From: an uncultured Desulfobacter sp.
Lineage (GTDB): Bacteria; Desulfobacterota; Desulfobacteria; Desulfobacterales; Desulfobacteraceae
Direction: 5' to 3'
DNA length: 64,000 bases
Assembly (NCBI RefSeq): GCF_963666145.1
Contig: NZ_OY762614.1
Span: 1,354,501 to 1,418,500 of the forward strand
The position numbers and the translations under genes were made by a program. The notes beneath the pieces are model-generated. The model was not told the DNA's origin and ran no database searches. It worked only from the letters and a program-made list of their open reading frames with translations. Positions 28,102 to 35,743 of the stretch are shown here, piece by piece (within the stretch, counting starts at the first letter, position 1; every line of letters starts with the position of its first letter).

Positions 28102-28962
28102 TCAATGCGGCCCGGGTACGGGATCAAAATGAAGGGAGAGCCCGACACCAACATCTTTCAACGATGCCACCCCGGCCAGGGCAACCTTTGAATCCAAGTC
28201 GGTGCAGTGGCAGGCATGCAAGGCCAAAGGTTTTATCCGGCTGAAATAATTCAGAGTGCCTGCCATCTGGGCGGCAGACGGATTGAGCAGATGAAACCCG
28301 CCTATAATATCTGCGATCCGCTCTTGGCCGCACACCTTTTGGGCATAGGAAACGATATTGCAAATCCCGGCATGAGAACAGCCCGTGATAATGACAAGCC
28401 CCTGGTCCGACTTGTACACCAGGGCTGAATCGTCCAATATCAAATCCGGGACAGCACCGTCCGGTGTCTGCTTCATTCCGATGGGTGTCTGCCCTTCAAA
28501 GGTATTTCCCCTGGGAATTTCACCTAAAAAAACAAGGCGGGACGTCAAGTTCACAGGGATTTTAGACAGGATCAATTCCATGTGGCGCCCCACTTTCTCC
28601 TTTGACACGAGGCACCCAATTTCAGCCAGATTGCCCACCCGCACCGACGAAAAAACCTCCGGGTGTGCCACAAGTTTGGGATGTTTTACGTCCAGGCCTT
28701 CAATGGTCCGTTCAGTCAGGTAACGGATAAAGGGGGCCAGCCCCCAGGTATGATCCAGATGACTGTGGGAAAGGACCAGAAAATCCAGACAGGAGAGATC
28801 CTTTCCCAGTTTTTCGGCATTTTTTAAAAACAGATCTGAATACCCCAGATCAAAAACAGCCGTTATATCTTCATCTTCGATCAGAATTGACAACCCGGGT
28901 TCGGCTGTCAGATACCGATCGATAAGCGTATTATTGTCTACCAGTACAGTAAGATCCATCAT
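28102..28962 (-). CDS. MBL-fold metallohydrolase, COG1237-like (second copy)
   Basis: A 286-residue metallo-beta-lactamase-fold protein with LVLSHSHLDHTWGL as the metal-binding motif, ITGCSHAGICN and IGGFHLLNP as further ligands, and a terminal HACHCTD block. It is of the same group as 9590-10426, but the first motif is HSHLDH rather than HGHYDH. The substrate is unknown. The small AF1514-like gene lies 14 nt upstream on the same strand, so both are probably cotranscribed. Confidence 0.82.
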   Translation of the reverse strand: MMDLTVLVDNNTLIDRYLTAEPGLSILIEDEDITAVFDLGYSDLFLKNAEKLGKDLSCLDFLVLSHSHLDHTWGLAPFIRYLTERTIEGLDVKHPKLVAHPEVFSSVRVGNLAEIGCLVSKEKVGRHMELILSKIPVNLTSRLVFLGEIPRGNTFEGQTPIGMKQTPDGAVPDLILDDSALVYKSDQGLVIITGCSHAGICNIVSYAQKVCGQERIADIIGGFHLLNPSAAQMAGTLNYFSRIKPLALHACHCTDLDSKVALAGVASLKDVGVGLSLHFDPVPGPH

Positions 28963-28976
28963 CTACCTTTAAATGC

Positions 28977-29276
28977 TCAAATTTTAAGCACCATAAACAA
29001 ATATTCACCGTCGTTAATATCAATGGTCAGGTTTGCGCCCCGCCCCTTGGCATAACGAATCCAGAACGGTTCTTTATTGATGCCGCACTCATAATCGGGA
29101 TAGGTCTGCCCGGTCTTGCCGTTTTTCCACGACAAAATCATGGGGTGGGAACAAATCTCAAGGGCCCTGTCTTTGGCTGCCTGTTTGGCCGCTGCAAAAT
29201 CCAGGTCTGGCAAATTAATATTCATATTGATATATTCTTCACACTGATCTTGGGGGATAGTGCCGATCGCTACCAT
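28977..29276 (-). CDS. Small conserved protein, AF1514-like
   Basis: A 99-residue soluble protein beginning MVAIGTIPQDQ and ending GEYLFMVLKI. I take the ATG at 29276 because a GGAGG site lies 8 nt upstream; an upstream in-frame ATG has no such site. The composition and phrases (ALEICSHPMILSWKNGKTGQ, YECGINKEPFWIRYAKGRG) resemble the AF1514 family found mainly in sulfate reducers, a family with no assigned function; this recognition is from memory and moderate. It precedes the MBL-fold gene. Confidence 0.6.
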   Translation of the reverse strand: MVAIGTIPQDQCEEYINMNINLPDLDFAAAKQAAKDRALEICSHPMILSWKNGKTGQTYPDYECGINKEPFWIRYAKGRGANLTIDINDGEYLFMVLKI

Positions 29277-29320
29277 AAAAAAACCTCCATATCGGTATAG
29301 GTTTAAAAAAGAGGCTTCCC

Positions 29321-30118
29321 ATGCAGTTTCCACCTCTATGTGTAAAGATAACCTCGGATTTATGGTTTGGCAATGATCTCAAAAAGATGAAAACCCAAAA
29401 TACCGGAATGCGATTCATCAAAGAAATATTTAAAAAATTAATGACCTGGATAAAAAAAATGATTGCCGGTCTGGTGATTATCCTGGTGGCGGCCAGTTTT
29501 TTACAGGTCCTGATATTCAGGTACGTTAATCCGCCCTTCACGGTCAACATGATTTATGAGCAGGCAATTGCAGCCCACAACAAAATGCCGTTCAAACCCA
29601 GGTCCTTTGAATGGAAAAATTTAGCACAGATATCCGTCTATCTGCAGCAGGCTGTGCTAGCCTCCGAAGACCAGCGCTTCATGGACCATCATGGATTCGA
29701 TTTCTGGGAAATAAAACTTGCGCTCAAGGAAATCATGACCCGTAAAGGATTTCGGGGGGCCTCCACCATCAGCATGCAGACGGCCCGTTCCCTGTTCTTG
29801 CCCTCAAGCCGCACCTTTGCCAGGAAGGTTGCAGAAGCCTGGTACACAATCCTGATTGAACTGGTCTGGGATAAACGAAGAATTCTGGAAATGTATCTGA
29901 ATACCGTGGACTGGGGAAGGGCCAATGTGGGCGCCCAGGCCGCAGCCCGGGCCTATTTTTCCTGCGATGCAAAAGATTTGACGGCCAGGCAGGCGGCCCT
30001 TTTAACCGCCATTTTGCCAAGCCCCCACAAATGGTCTGCAGTCTCCCCCGGTCCCCATGTGCGGCAACGTCAGGCCCGTATCTTAGAGCAGATGAAAAAC
30101 ATGCCGGTAATTAAGTAG
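29321..30118 (+). CDS. mtgA: Monofunctional peptidoglycan glycosyltransferase
   Basis: A GT51 transglycosylase that polymerises lipid II into glycan strands. The 265 residues include one TM helix (about 46-66, IAGLVIILVAASFLQVLIF) and the GT51 motifs: ASEDQRFMDHHGFD with catalytic Glu116, RGASTISMQTARSLFL, and ILEMYLNTVDWGRANVGAQAAA. No transpeptidase domain is present, so it is MtgA rather than a class A PBP. ATG at 29321 has AAGAGG 6 nt upstream; ATGs at 29387 and 29408 are possible, with poorer sites. Confidence 0.93.
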   Translation: MQFPPLCVKITSDLWFGNDLKKMKTQNTGMRFIKEIFKKLMTWIKKMIAGLVIILVAASFLQVLIFRYVNPPFTVNMIYEQAIAAHNKMPFKPRSFEWKNLAQISVYLQQAVLASEDQRFMDHHGFDFWEIKLALKEIMTRKGFRGASTISMQTARSLFLPSSRTFARKVAEAWYTILIELVWDKRRILEMYLNTVDWGRANVGAQAAARAYFSCDAKDLTARQAALLTAILPSPHKWSAVSPGPHVRQRQARILEQMKNMPVIK

Positions 30119-30146
30119 TGATTGTCGCTCAAACACTAAGGAATGG

Positions 30147-31250
30147 TTATTTGAAGTCAACTAACTCCACGTCAAAAATCAGCGTGGATTTGGGTGGAAT
30201 CGCACCAGGATACCCCCGCTCCCCATATGCCAGGGGATAAGGAATCAACAGTTGCCGGGCCTCGCCTTTTTTCATACCTTCAATGCCGATATCCCAGCCT
30301 TTGATCACCTGGCCTTTGCCGAGAACAAATTCAATGGGTTTACCCCGGTCCCTGGAAGAGTCAAACTTTTTACCGTTGATGAACATCCCGGTATAATGCA
30401 CCTGCACCGTGGCACCGGAAGTGACGGCCGGGCCGCTGCCTTCCTGTACCGGGACATACATCAGACCGGATGGGATCTCCACGGCATCGGGATATTTCTC
30501 ATGCATCTGTTTTTTAAACGCTTCCATATCTTGAACCCTGGTCTTTGCAGCATTGGCTTTCTTGCTTGCCAAAATAGCATCAAATCCGGCCTGGTCTGTT
30601 CTGAACGCCTTTGCCTCATCCCCGATGGCCAGGATTTCAACGGTTTTAATTTTATCGCCTTTTTCAATGGCATTGACCACCGGCATCCCTTTGATGACTT
30701 TACCGAACACCGTGTGTTTTCCGTCCAGCCAGGGCGTGGCTTTATGGGTAATGAAAAACTGACTGCCGTTGGTACCGGGGCCGGCATTGGCCATGGACAA
30801 AATTCCAGGGCCGTCATGGGTTAATTCAGGAGAAAATTCGTCCGGGAACCGGTATCCCGGACCGCCCCGGCCCGTTCCCTGGGGGTCTCCGCCCTGGATC
30901 ATAAAATCAGGGATCACCCGGTGGAATGTCAGTCCATCGTAAAACTTTTCGCCCTTTTTGACATTGGTATCCATCTTTCCCCGGGCAAGACCTGCAAAGT
31001 TTGTCACAGTCAACGGCACCTGTTTGTAAAAAAGCCGGAGAAGAATGGTTCCTTTATCGGTATCCATTTTTGCATACAAACCGTCTGCAAGATCCGCCTC
31101 ATCCTGGGCCAGGGCACCTGAAGGGATGGTGGTCAAGGAAAACAGAATCCCCCAGACCAGAACAAATCTTAAAATTTTAAAACCAATCTGATTGCAGCAA
31201 CGTAAAAAGGTGCCATCAACGAACGGGGCCGTTTTAGTATTATGTTTCAT
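30147..31250 (-). CDS. Exported cyclophilin-FKBP fusion peptidyl-prolyl isomerase
   Basis: A 367-residue protein with two unrelated prolyl isomerase domains. After a signal peptide (hydrophobic 27-46, cleavage likely near ALAQ) comes a cyclophilin domain about 55-215 with FHRVIPDFMIQGGDPQGTG and AGPGTNGSQFFIT. A helical linker (about 216-270) leads to a C-terminal FKBP domain about 275-367 with VQVHYTGMFINGKKFDSS, GQVIKGWDIGIEGMKKGE and IPYPLAYGERGYPGAIPP. Both active sites look intact. Such dual-family immunophilins are known but uncommon; a periplasmic folding catalyst is the natural reading. It is convergent with mtgA. Confidence 0.94.
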   Translation of the reverse strand: MKHNTKTAPFVDGTFLRCCNQIGFKILRFVLVWGILFSLTTIPSGALAQDEADLADGLYAKMDTDKGTILLRLFYKQVPLTVTNFAGLARGKMDTNVKKGEKFYDGLTFHRVIPDFMIQGGDPQGTGRGGPGYRFPDEFSPELTHDGPGILSMANAGPGTNGSQFFITHKATPWLDGKHTVFGKVIKGMPVVNAIEKGDKIKTVEILAIGDEAKAFRTDQAGFDAILASKKANAAKTRVQDMEAFKKQMHEKYPDAVEIPSGLMYVPVQEGSGPAVTSGATVQVHYTGMFINGKKFDSSRDRGKPIEFVLGKGQVIKGWDIGIEGMKKGEARQLLIPYPLAYGERGYPGAIPPKSTLIFDVELVDFK

Positions 31251-31483
31251 CTGAAGTATCCTGAATTTAATTTTTCTTAACTTTTGCCGGACAACCGAAA
31301 TAATTGAGATTCAGACCCTCAACGCCTGATACCTGAATTCAATTTGGACCGAATATTAACATGTTTGGGGCAAAACACAAACGCCTTTAAACGAATGTTG
31401 CAAAATTCAATCCCGCATTCAAAAATGAAACATAAAGTAATCCATTTGAATTTAAAAGAAATCTGATATTATTCGTTTATTTA

Positions 31484-31498
31484 GTTGCACAATGCAAC
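31484..31498. promoter_or_regulatory. Perfect inverted repeat, candidate activator site
   Basis: GTTGCA-CAA-TGCAAC, an exact 6+6 inverted repeat with a 3-nt centre, about 80 nt upstream of the -24 element of the next gene. It matches 13 of 15 positions of the site at 45935-45949 near the usp and lon promoters. The position fits an enhancer-type site for a sigma-54 activator. Confidence 0.6.
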
Positions 31499-31577
31499 AT
31501 TCAACAAAAACGTAGATACTTTCCTCATGCAAAAACAATCAATAACAAATTAAGGCGGTTACATTTTTTTACACTTC

Positions 31578-31593
31578 CGGCACAATAGTTGCC
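31578..31593 (+). promoter_or_regulatory. Candidate sigma-54 promoter
   Basis: CGGCAC-N5-TTGCC, with GG and GC exactly 10 nt apart (31579-31580 and 31591-31592), close to the consensus TGGCAC-N5-TTGCW. It lies 62 nt upstream of the ATG of the cytidylate-kinase-like gene. Confidence 0.65.
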
Positions 31594-31655
31594 ATAGTCC
31601 TTATAGTAAGATTCATAGATTAATAAAAAAGGGCAGTCAGTAAAGGAGAGCGAAC

Positions 31656-32591
31656 ATGAGTGTCATCACATTTTTTGGGAGAGCCTACACAGGCAAGGCA
31701 CAATTGGCACAAAAGGCGGCACAGGTACTGGGATATAACGTATTGTACGACCAGGATATCATTGATGCGGCAGCTGAAACCTACAATTTAAAAAAAAGCA
31801 GCATTGAACGCAGTATCTTTAAAGATCCGCCGTTTGCAGACCGGTATACGCCGGCCAAGGCCAAATGCATTGCTGCCGTAAAGTCTGTTCTGGCTGAAAA
31901 AATCGAACAGGGCCCTGTTATTATCAGCGGTTTTTTGGGTAAATTGATTCCGTCCGAACTTGGCCTGCACATGCTGGTCACAGCGCCAAAAAGTTTCAGA
32001 ACCCGAAAAATACAAAGTGAAACCGGCAACAAGTCCGGCATTGACACCAACAAACAGTTAGAACTCAGCGACGAAGCATTTTTACGCTGGTCCCTTTACC
32101 TGCGTTCAGCGGAAAGCCGCAGACCCATGGATTGCGACGGCGTTGTCAATGTAACCACCACCGGGCAAACCGATCTGATTGAACTGATTTCCAGTGCCGC
32201 ATTAAACAAAAAAGAAAAGATGACGGCCCGGGAATTTACCCTGTCTGCCAAGGTTTCCCGCCTGATGGCGGAAAAAGGCCATCCGGTTTCCGTGGCTGCA
32301 CACGATGATCAGCTGGACCTTGTTATCCACAAGCCCGTCCTGATGTTTTCCAGATACGGCAAGAAACTGACAAGCCTTGTCCAGTCCGTCACCGGGGTAA
32401 GGGATGTCAATACAAGAAGCGGCCGGCTGTTTTACCAGGCTGATATCCTTCCGGGCTGCAGTTACTTCAACGCACCGACCCCGGCCCCCATCAAAAAACA
32501 GTATGAACAGCTGTACGAAACGGTGACCGAACGCCGGCCAGCCTTCATGAACCGAGCAACGGAAGCGCCACAGCTGGTTGCCCATGCCTGA
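31656..32591 (+). CDS. Cytidylate-kinase-like P-loop protein
   Basis: A 311-residue protein whose N-terminal ~190 residues resemble the cytidylate-kinase-like family: ITFFGRAYTGKAQLAQKAAQ as a P-loop-type motif, DQDIIDAAAETYNL, and the GPVIISGFLGKLIPSE hydrophobic strand. The P-loop is unusual: GRAYTGKA has Ala where GKS/GKT is normal, which may weaken nucleotide phosphate binding. The C-terminal ~110 residues (KVSRLMAEKGHPVSVAAHDDQLDLV) have no recognised domain. ATG at 31656 follows AAAGGAGAG. It appears monocistronic with a sigma-54 promoter and strong terminator. A stress or signalling role rather than CMP phosphorylation is plausible given shared control with the usp and lon genes. Confidence 0.7.
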   Translation: MSVITFFGRAYTGKAQLAQKAAQVLGYNVLYDQDIIDAAAETYNLKKSSIERSIFKDPPFADRYTPAKAKCIAAVKSVLAEKIEQGPVIISGFLGKLIPSELGLHMLVTAPKSFRTRKIQSETGNKSGIDTNKQLELSDEAFLRWSLYLRSAESRRPMDCDGVVNVTTTGQTDLIELISSAALNKKEKMTAREFTLSAKVSRLMAEKGHPVSVAAHDDQLDLVIHKPVLMFSRYGKKLTSLVQSVTGVRDVNTRSGRLFYQADILPGCSYFNAPTPAPIKKQYEQLYETVTERRPAFMNRATEAPQLVAHA

Positions 32592-32637
32592 GGTACAAGC
32601 AGTATTTTAAAGACCACCTTCATTTCTTTCTATACCG

Positions 32638-32674
32638 ACAGCCGGCAATCCTGCCGGCTGTGTTTATTTTTCTT
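32638..32674 (+). terminator. Rho-independent terminator
   Basis: Perfect 10-bp stem ACAGCCGGCA/TGCCGGCTGT with a 4-nt loop ATCC, followed by TTTATTTTTCTT. It ends the cytidylate-kinase-like transcript. Confidence 0.93.
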
Positions 32675-32702
32675 ATAGTCAACAGGTAATGATAATTCAT
32701 GC

Positions 32703-32764
32703 CTGAACGAAATCCGTAAAATTTGCGACCAACCGGTTATCGGCAAAATTTACGGATTCGTTCA
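32703..32764. repeat. 62-nt imperfect palindrome
   Basis: The left arm begins CTGAACGAAATCCGTAAAA and the right arm is its near-exact reverse complement ending TTTACGGATTCGTTCAG, with a palindromic AACCGGTT at the centre. About 23 bp pair with two single-base shifts, plus further pairing inside the loop. It has no U-run, so it is not a simple terminator, and another terminator lies 30 nt upstream. No second copy was noticed in the window. Confidence 0.75.
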
Positions 32765-32939
32765 GACACTAAAGGCTTGACATACAACTTACCTATATCT
32801 TAAACATATATTTACCCAACGTTGATGGGTGTTCTTTAATTGAAGAATAATGCGCCAATAAGATAAAAAGTGCGATTTTGGACGTCTTTTCAGTTTGTAC
32901 ATAAATGATGCAAAAAAGTAGCGACTGAAACAAAAAAGT

Positions 32940-33332
32940 ATGAAAAATAAAGCACTATCGTTTATTTTATTCTCAATAATATGTTGCATGACCGCCTGTT
33001 CTGCTGATGAGAATCGACATCCGCAACAGCCATATGACACCACCCATGTGGTAATGCAAAAGGTCCTTTCCGGCAACCCCGGCGGCAAAGTAGTGTATCG
33101 TTTGGATGCCGCTTTAAAAAAAGGCGACAAAATTCATGCGATGGCACACATCTACACAGTGGAAAGCTTTGACGCAGCACAAATCTTTTTTATTGATGAT
33201 GAACCTGAAGCCAACTGGGAACATCCCTGCCGTTATATATTAATCGACCCACAAACCGATGATTACAAAATCATCAAGGCAAGCGCTCCGCCGAACAACC
33301 TGGATCTTTATACAAAAATCTATCCTGAATAA
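32940..33332 (+). CDS. Predicted lipoprotein sharing a domain with the next gene
   Basis: A 130-residue exported protein. The signal sequence ends in CCMTAC, a plausible lipobox with Cys20 as the lipidated residue. The mature part has FFIDDEPEANWEHPCRYILI, which aligns clearly with FFFVDEQPGANWEHDAKYVL of the protease encoded 58 nt downstream, and the match continues to the Pro-Pro and YTKIYP/YTPLNP ends. It is therefore a free-standing copy of the protease N-terminal domain; an inhibitor, chaperone or anchor role is inference. No known family was recognised. Confidence 0.75.
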   Translation: MKNKALSFILFSIICCMTACSADENRHPQQPYDTTHVVMQKVLSGNPGGKVVYRLDAALKKGDKIHAMAHIYTVESFDAAQIFFIDDEPEANWEHPCRYILIDPQTDDYKIIKASAPPNNLDLYTKIYPE

Positions 33333-33389
33333 AGATATCATAGCTGACAACCGCAGCTTAAAAACACATAATTTATTTTTGGAGGCTTT

Positions 33390-34688
33390 ATGTTGAAACG
33401 CATCGGGAAAGCAGCAGCACTTGCGGCTGCATTGGTATTTGCTCTTGGCATTAATGGCTATTCAGCGGAACTATCCTTAAACCAAGCCAAAACCAAAATG
33501 GTCGCCACGTTGTACAAAGGAGAGGTAGGAAAACGCGCGCTATATGCCGATTCCAAACTAAAACTTAAAGGTGCTAAAATCGCAAGTTGGCGTACCCCGG
33601 ACCAGGTTAAAGTCAGTGAAGAGTCGTGGTTCTTCTTTGTTGACGAACAGCCTGGTGCCAACTGGGAGCATGATGCCAAATATGTCCTGGTTAATAAAAA
33701 AACCGGAGCGATAGAAACCATGCCTGTCAAAACCCCACCGAGGGATATGTTAAAATATACCCCGCTTAATCCTGTAGCCAAGGCAAATCTCGACGTGTTA
33801 AAAAGCAATATCAAGCTCATAAAAGATATTCGGCGGCCGATCAAACCCATAAAAATCATCAAGCAACAGCGTTATGCAGTTCTGCTCAGCGGAGGATGGG
33901 ATGCGAACAATAATCACAGCCGCTATTGGAATGACTTATCTTTTATATATAAAACCCTGAAAAATAAGTACGGGTACAATGATGATGAAATTTTTGTATT
34001 ATATGCAAACGGCACCCACACGCCCAATGAGGATCTTGATGGTGACGGTACGGATGATGTCGATTATTCTGCTACCAAGGCAAACCTGACGACCGTGATG
34101 AATACTATAAGAGATAATATCCCTGCCAAAGGCAAATTCTTCTTCTATTCGACCAATCATGGCGGAAGCAATGGCGGCTATGATGCGGTCCTCTATCTAT
34201 GGCAAGACTGGATCACAGATACAGAATTTGCAGACCTGACAAAAGAGATCAAGTGCGCAGAGGCGATCTATACGATGGAACAGTGCTACAGCGGCGGCAT
34301 GATAGACAATATTCTCCAGGTTGCCGACCATCCATGCACAAATCCCAAAATCACGGTCATGAGCGCCGCCACCCATGCTGAATATTCCTGGGCATGCGAC
34401 TCGGAAGGCGACTATGATGAATATGCCTATCATTGGACCAGTGCAGTAAACGGCAAAACACCATCCGGTTCGGTGATTAACGCCGACACCAACGGCGATG
34501 GCAAAGTTACCATGAAAGAAGCACATACTTACGCCGTATCACAGGATAGCCGAAATGAACATCCGGTCCTCGGTTCATGTATCACCGGCGCTTCCGACGC
34601 GACCTTGTATGCCAAAATAACGGTCATTAAACCCAACCTGTCAAAACCGGGTTTAGCAAAACCCATTAAACCGACTTTAAACAAGTAA
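33390..34688 (+). CDS. Secreted clan-CD cysteine protease, C13/caspase-like
   Basis: A 432-residue exported protein. A signal peptide (to about residue 27, YSAE) is followed by an N-terminal domain (about 28-150) shared with the upstream lipoprotein. The domain at about 165-345 has the clan-CD layout: strand RYAVLLSGGWD, the catalytic His in FFFYSTNHGGSNGG (His257), and the catalytic Cys in YTMEQCYSGGM (Cys299), 42 residues apart, each after a hydrophobic strand. This is the pattern of legumain/C13 and related peptidases. Two EF-hand-like calcium loops are visible: DLDGDGTDDVD near 215 and DTNGDGKVTMKEA near 366. The C-terminus is Lys/Pro-rich (LSKPGLAKPIKPTLNK). ATG at 33390 has TTGGAGG. Calcium dependence and substrate are inferred only. 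Confidence 0.83.
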   Translation: MLKRIGKAAALAAALVFALGINGYSAELSLNQAKTKMVATLYKGEVGKRALYADSKLKLKGAKIASWRTPDQVKVSEESWFFFVDEQPGANWEHDAKYVLVNKKTGAIETMPVKTPPRDMLKYTPLNPVAKANLDVLKSNIKLIKDIRRPIKPIKIIKQQRYAVLLSGGWDANNNHSRYWNDLSFIYKTLKNKYGYNDDEIFVLYANGTHTPNEDLDGDGTDDVDYSATKANLTTVMNTIRDNIPAKGKFFFYSTNHGGSNGGYDAVLYLWQDWITDTEFADLTKEIKCAEAIYTMEQCYSGGMIDNILQVADHPCTNPKITVMSAATHAEYSWACDSEGDYDEYAYHWTSAVNGKTPSGSVINADTNGDGKVTMKEAHTYAVSQDSRNEHPVLGSCITGASDATLYAKITVIKPNLSKPGLAKPIKPTLNK

Positions 34689-34702
34689 TCTGCTTTTATT
34701 GG

Positions 34703-34740
34703 GATGATCCGGCACGCTGCGCGTCCGGATCATCTGTTAT
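34703..34740 (+). terminator. Probable terminator after the protease gene
   Basis: Perfect 10-bp stem GATGATCCGG/CCGGATCATC around a 12-nt loop, 15 nt after the stop. The following TGTTATATTT is only moderately T-rich. Confidence 0.7.
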
Positions 34741-34788
34741 ATTTACTCTCGGCTGAAGCATCAAGCGTTGGTTATGGATTTACTTGCT

Positions 34789-35718
34789 TTAATGGGATTC
34801 CATAACCCGGATCAGATTTAAAAACGTGCTGTTCACAGGTGTGGGAATTCCGTCCGCTTTTCCCATATTCTCGACAGCTCCGGCAAACACGTCCACTTCT
34901 GTTTTTCGTTTGGCTTCCATATCCTGGAGCATGGATGTTTTCCCTTGGGGAGACAGGGTATTGAGCACGTCAATCCACTGATCAATATCGCAAGGCGCAA
35001 GATTGATGTCCCTGTGCCGGGCCAGGGCCACCACCTCCTGCATCAGTGCGGTCATCAGCGCCCGGGCCTCGGGCACTTCCTGGAAAATTTTATAAGGTGC
35101 ACCCAGCACGGCAGAGGCCTGGTTTACCCCGACATTAACCATAAATTTCCACCACATGGTCCTGAGAATATCCGGTGAAATTTCATTGGGAATGCCGCCC
35201 ATATCCAGAGCTGTTTTAATCCGTTTCAGCCGATGGGTATCATCTGCACCGGCAAGACCAGGGCCATTGCCGAATATAATTTTGCCTGGATTGCTAAATA
35301 TAAACCGCCCATTTTCATGGACCGCATCAATCCCCACGGCAATGGCAGGAACAATTCTTTCGCAGCCGCAGGCATTTCCTAGCAGCCGTTCACTTTCAAG
35401 TCCGTTCATCACGGACAGCACCAGGGTGTCCCTCCCCGTCAGTGCGTTGATATCCTGGAGCACAGCGTCTGTCAGATGATGGTGTTTCAAGGCCACCAGC
35501 ACCAGATCAAAGGGGCGCTCCACCCGGTCGAGATGCACCACCGGAATCGTATAATCCTTACCGTTAACCGTAATCACGGCCCCGTCAAGTCGGTCAAAAC
35601 GCTCTCCCCGGGCTGCAAAGCAGACACCGATATCAGAATTGTCCGTGAATAAAGCGGCATATGCCGCACCCATGGCACCGGCCCCGAAAATGGCGATTCT
35701 TTTTATGACTTTCAACAT
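34789..35718 (-). CDS. 2-dehydropantoate 2-reductase family protein
   Basis: A 309-residue ApbA/PanE-type NADPH-dependent reductase. It begins with a Rossmann motif IAIFGAGAMGAAYAALF, has DLVLVALKHHHLTDAV with the conserved Lys, and the C-terminal helical domain with MWWKFMVNVGVNQASAVLG. In pathway terms it would make pantoate for CoA, but other pan genes are absent and the family includes members with other substrates, so I leave the symbol blank. It lies 25 nt downstream of the hybrid kinase gene on the same strand. Confidence 0.85.
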   Translation of the reverse strand: MLKVIKRIAIFGAGAMGAAYAALFTDNSDIGVCFAARGERFDRLDGAVITVNGKDYTIPVVHLDRVERPFDLVLVALKHHHLTDAVLQDINALTGRDTLVLSVMNGLESERLLGNACGCERIVPAIAVGIDAVHENGRFIFSNPGKIIFGNGPGLAGADDTHRLKRIKTALDMGGIPNEISPDILRTMWWKFMVNVGVNQASAVLGAPYKIFQEVPEARALMTALMQEVVALARHRDINLAPCDIDQWIDVLNTLSPQGKTSMLQDMEAKRKTEVDVFAGAVENMGKADGIPTPVNSTFLNLIRVMESH

Positions 35719-35743
35719 TTTTCCTTAACGTGTTTGAGGTTCA

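Larger units (their letters stand above)
31251..31655. other. Intergenic region with sigma-54 control elements
   Basis: No gene is seen in these 405 AT-rich nt. The right half holds the near-palindrome at 31484-31498 and a -24/-12 promoter at 31578-31593, both listed separately. A weaker relative of the palindrome (GTTGCAAAATTCAAT) lies at 31397-31411. The left edge would contain the promoter of the divergent isomerase gene. Confidence 0.6.
32592..32939. other. Intergenic region with terminator, long palindrome and promoter
   Basis: No gene is seen in these 348 nt. They hold a strong terminator (32638-32674), a 62-nt imperfect palindrome (32703-32764), and a likely sigma-70 promoter with TTGACA at 32777-32782 and an AT-rich -10 region about 17 nt on, which would serve the lipoprotein gene. 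Confidence 0.6.
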
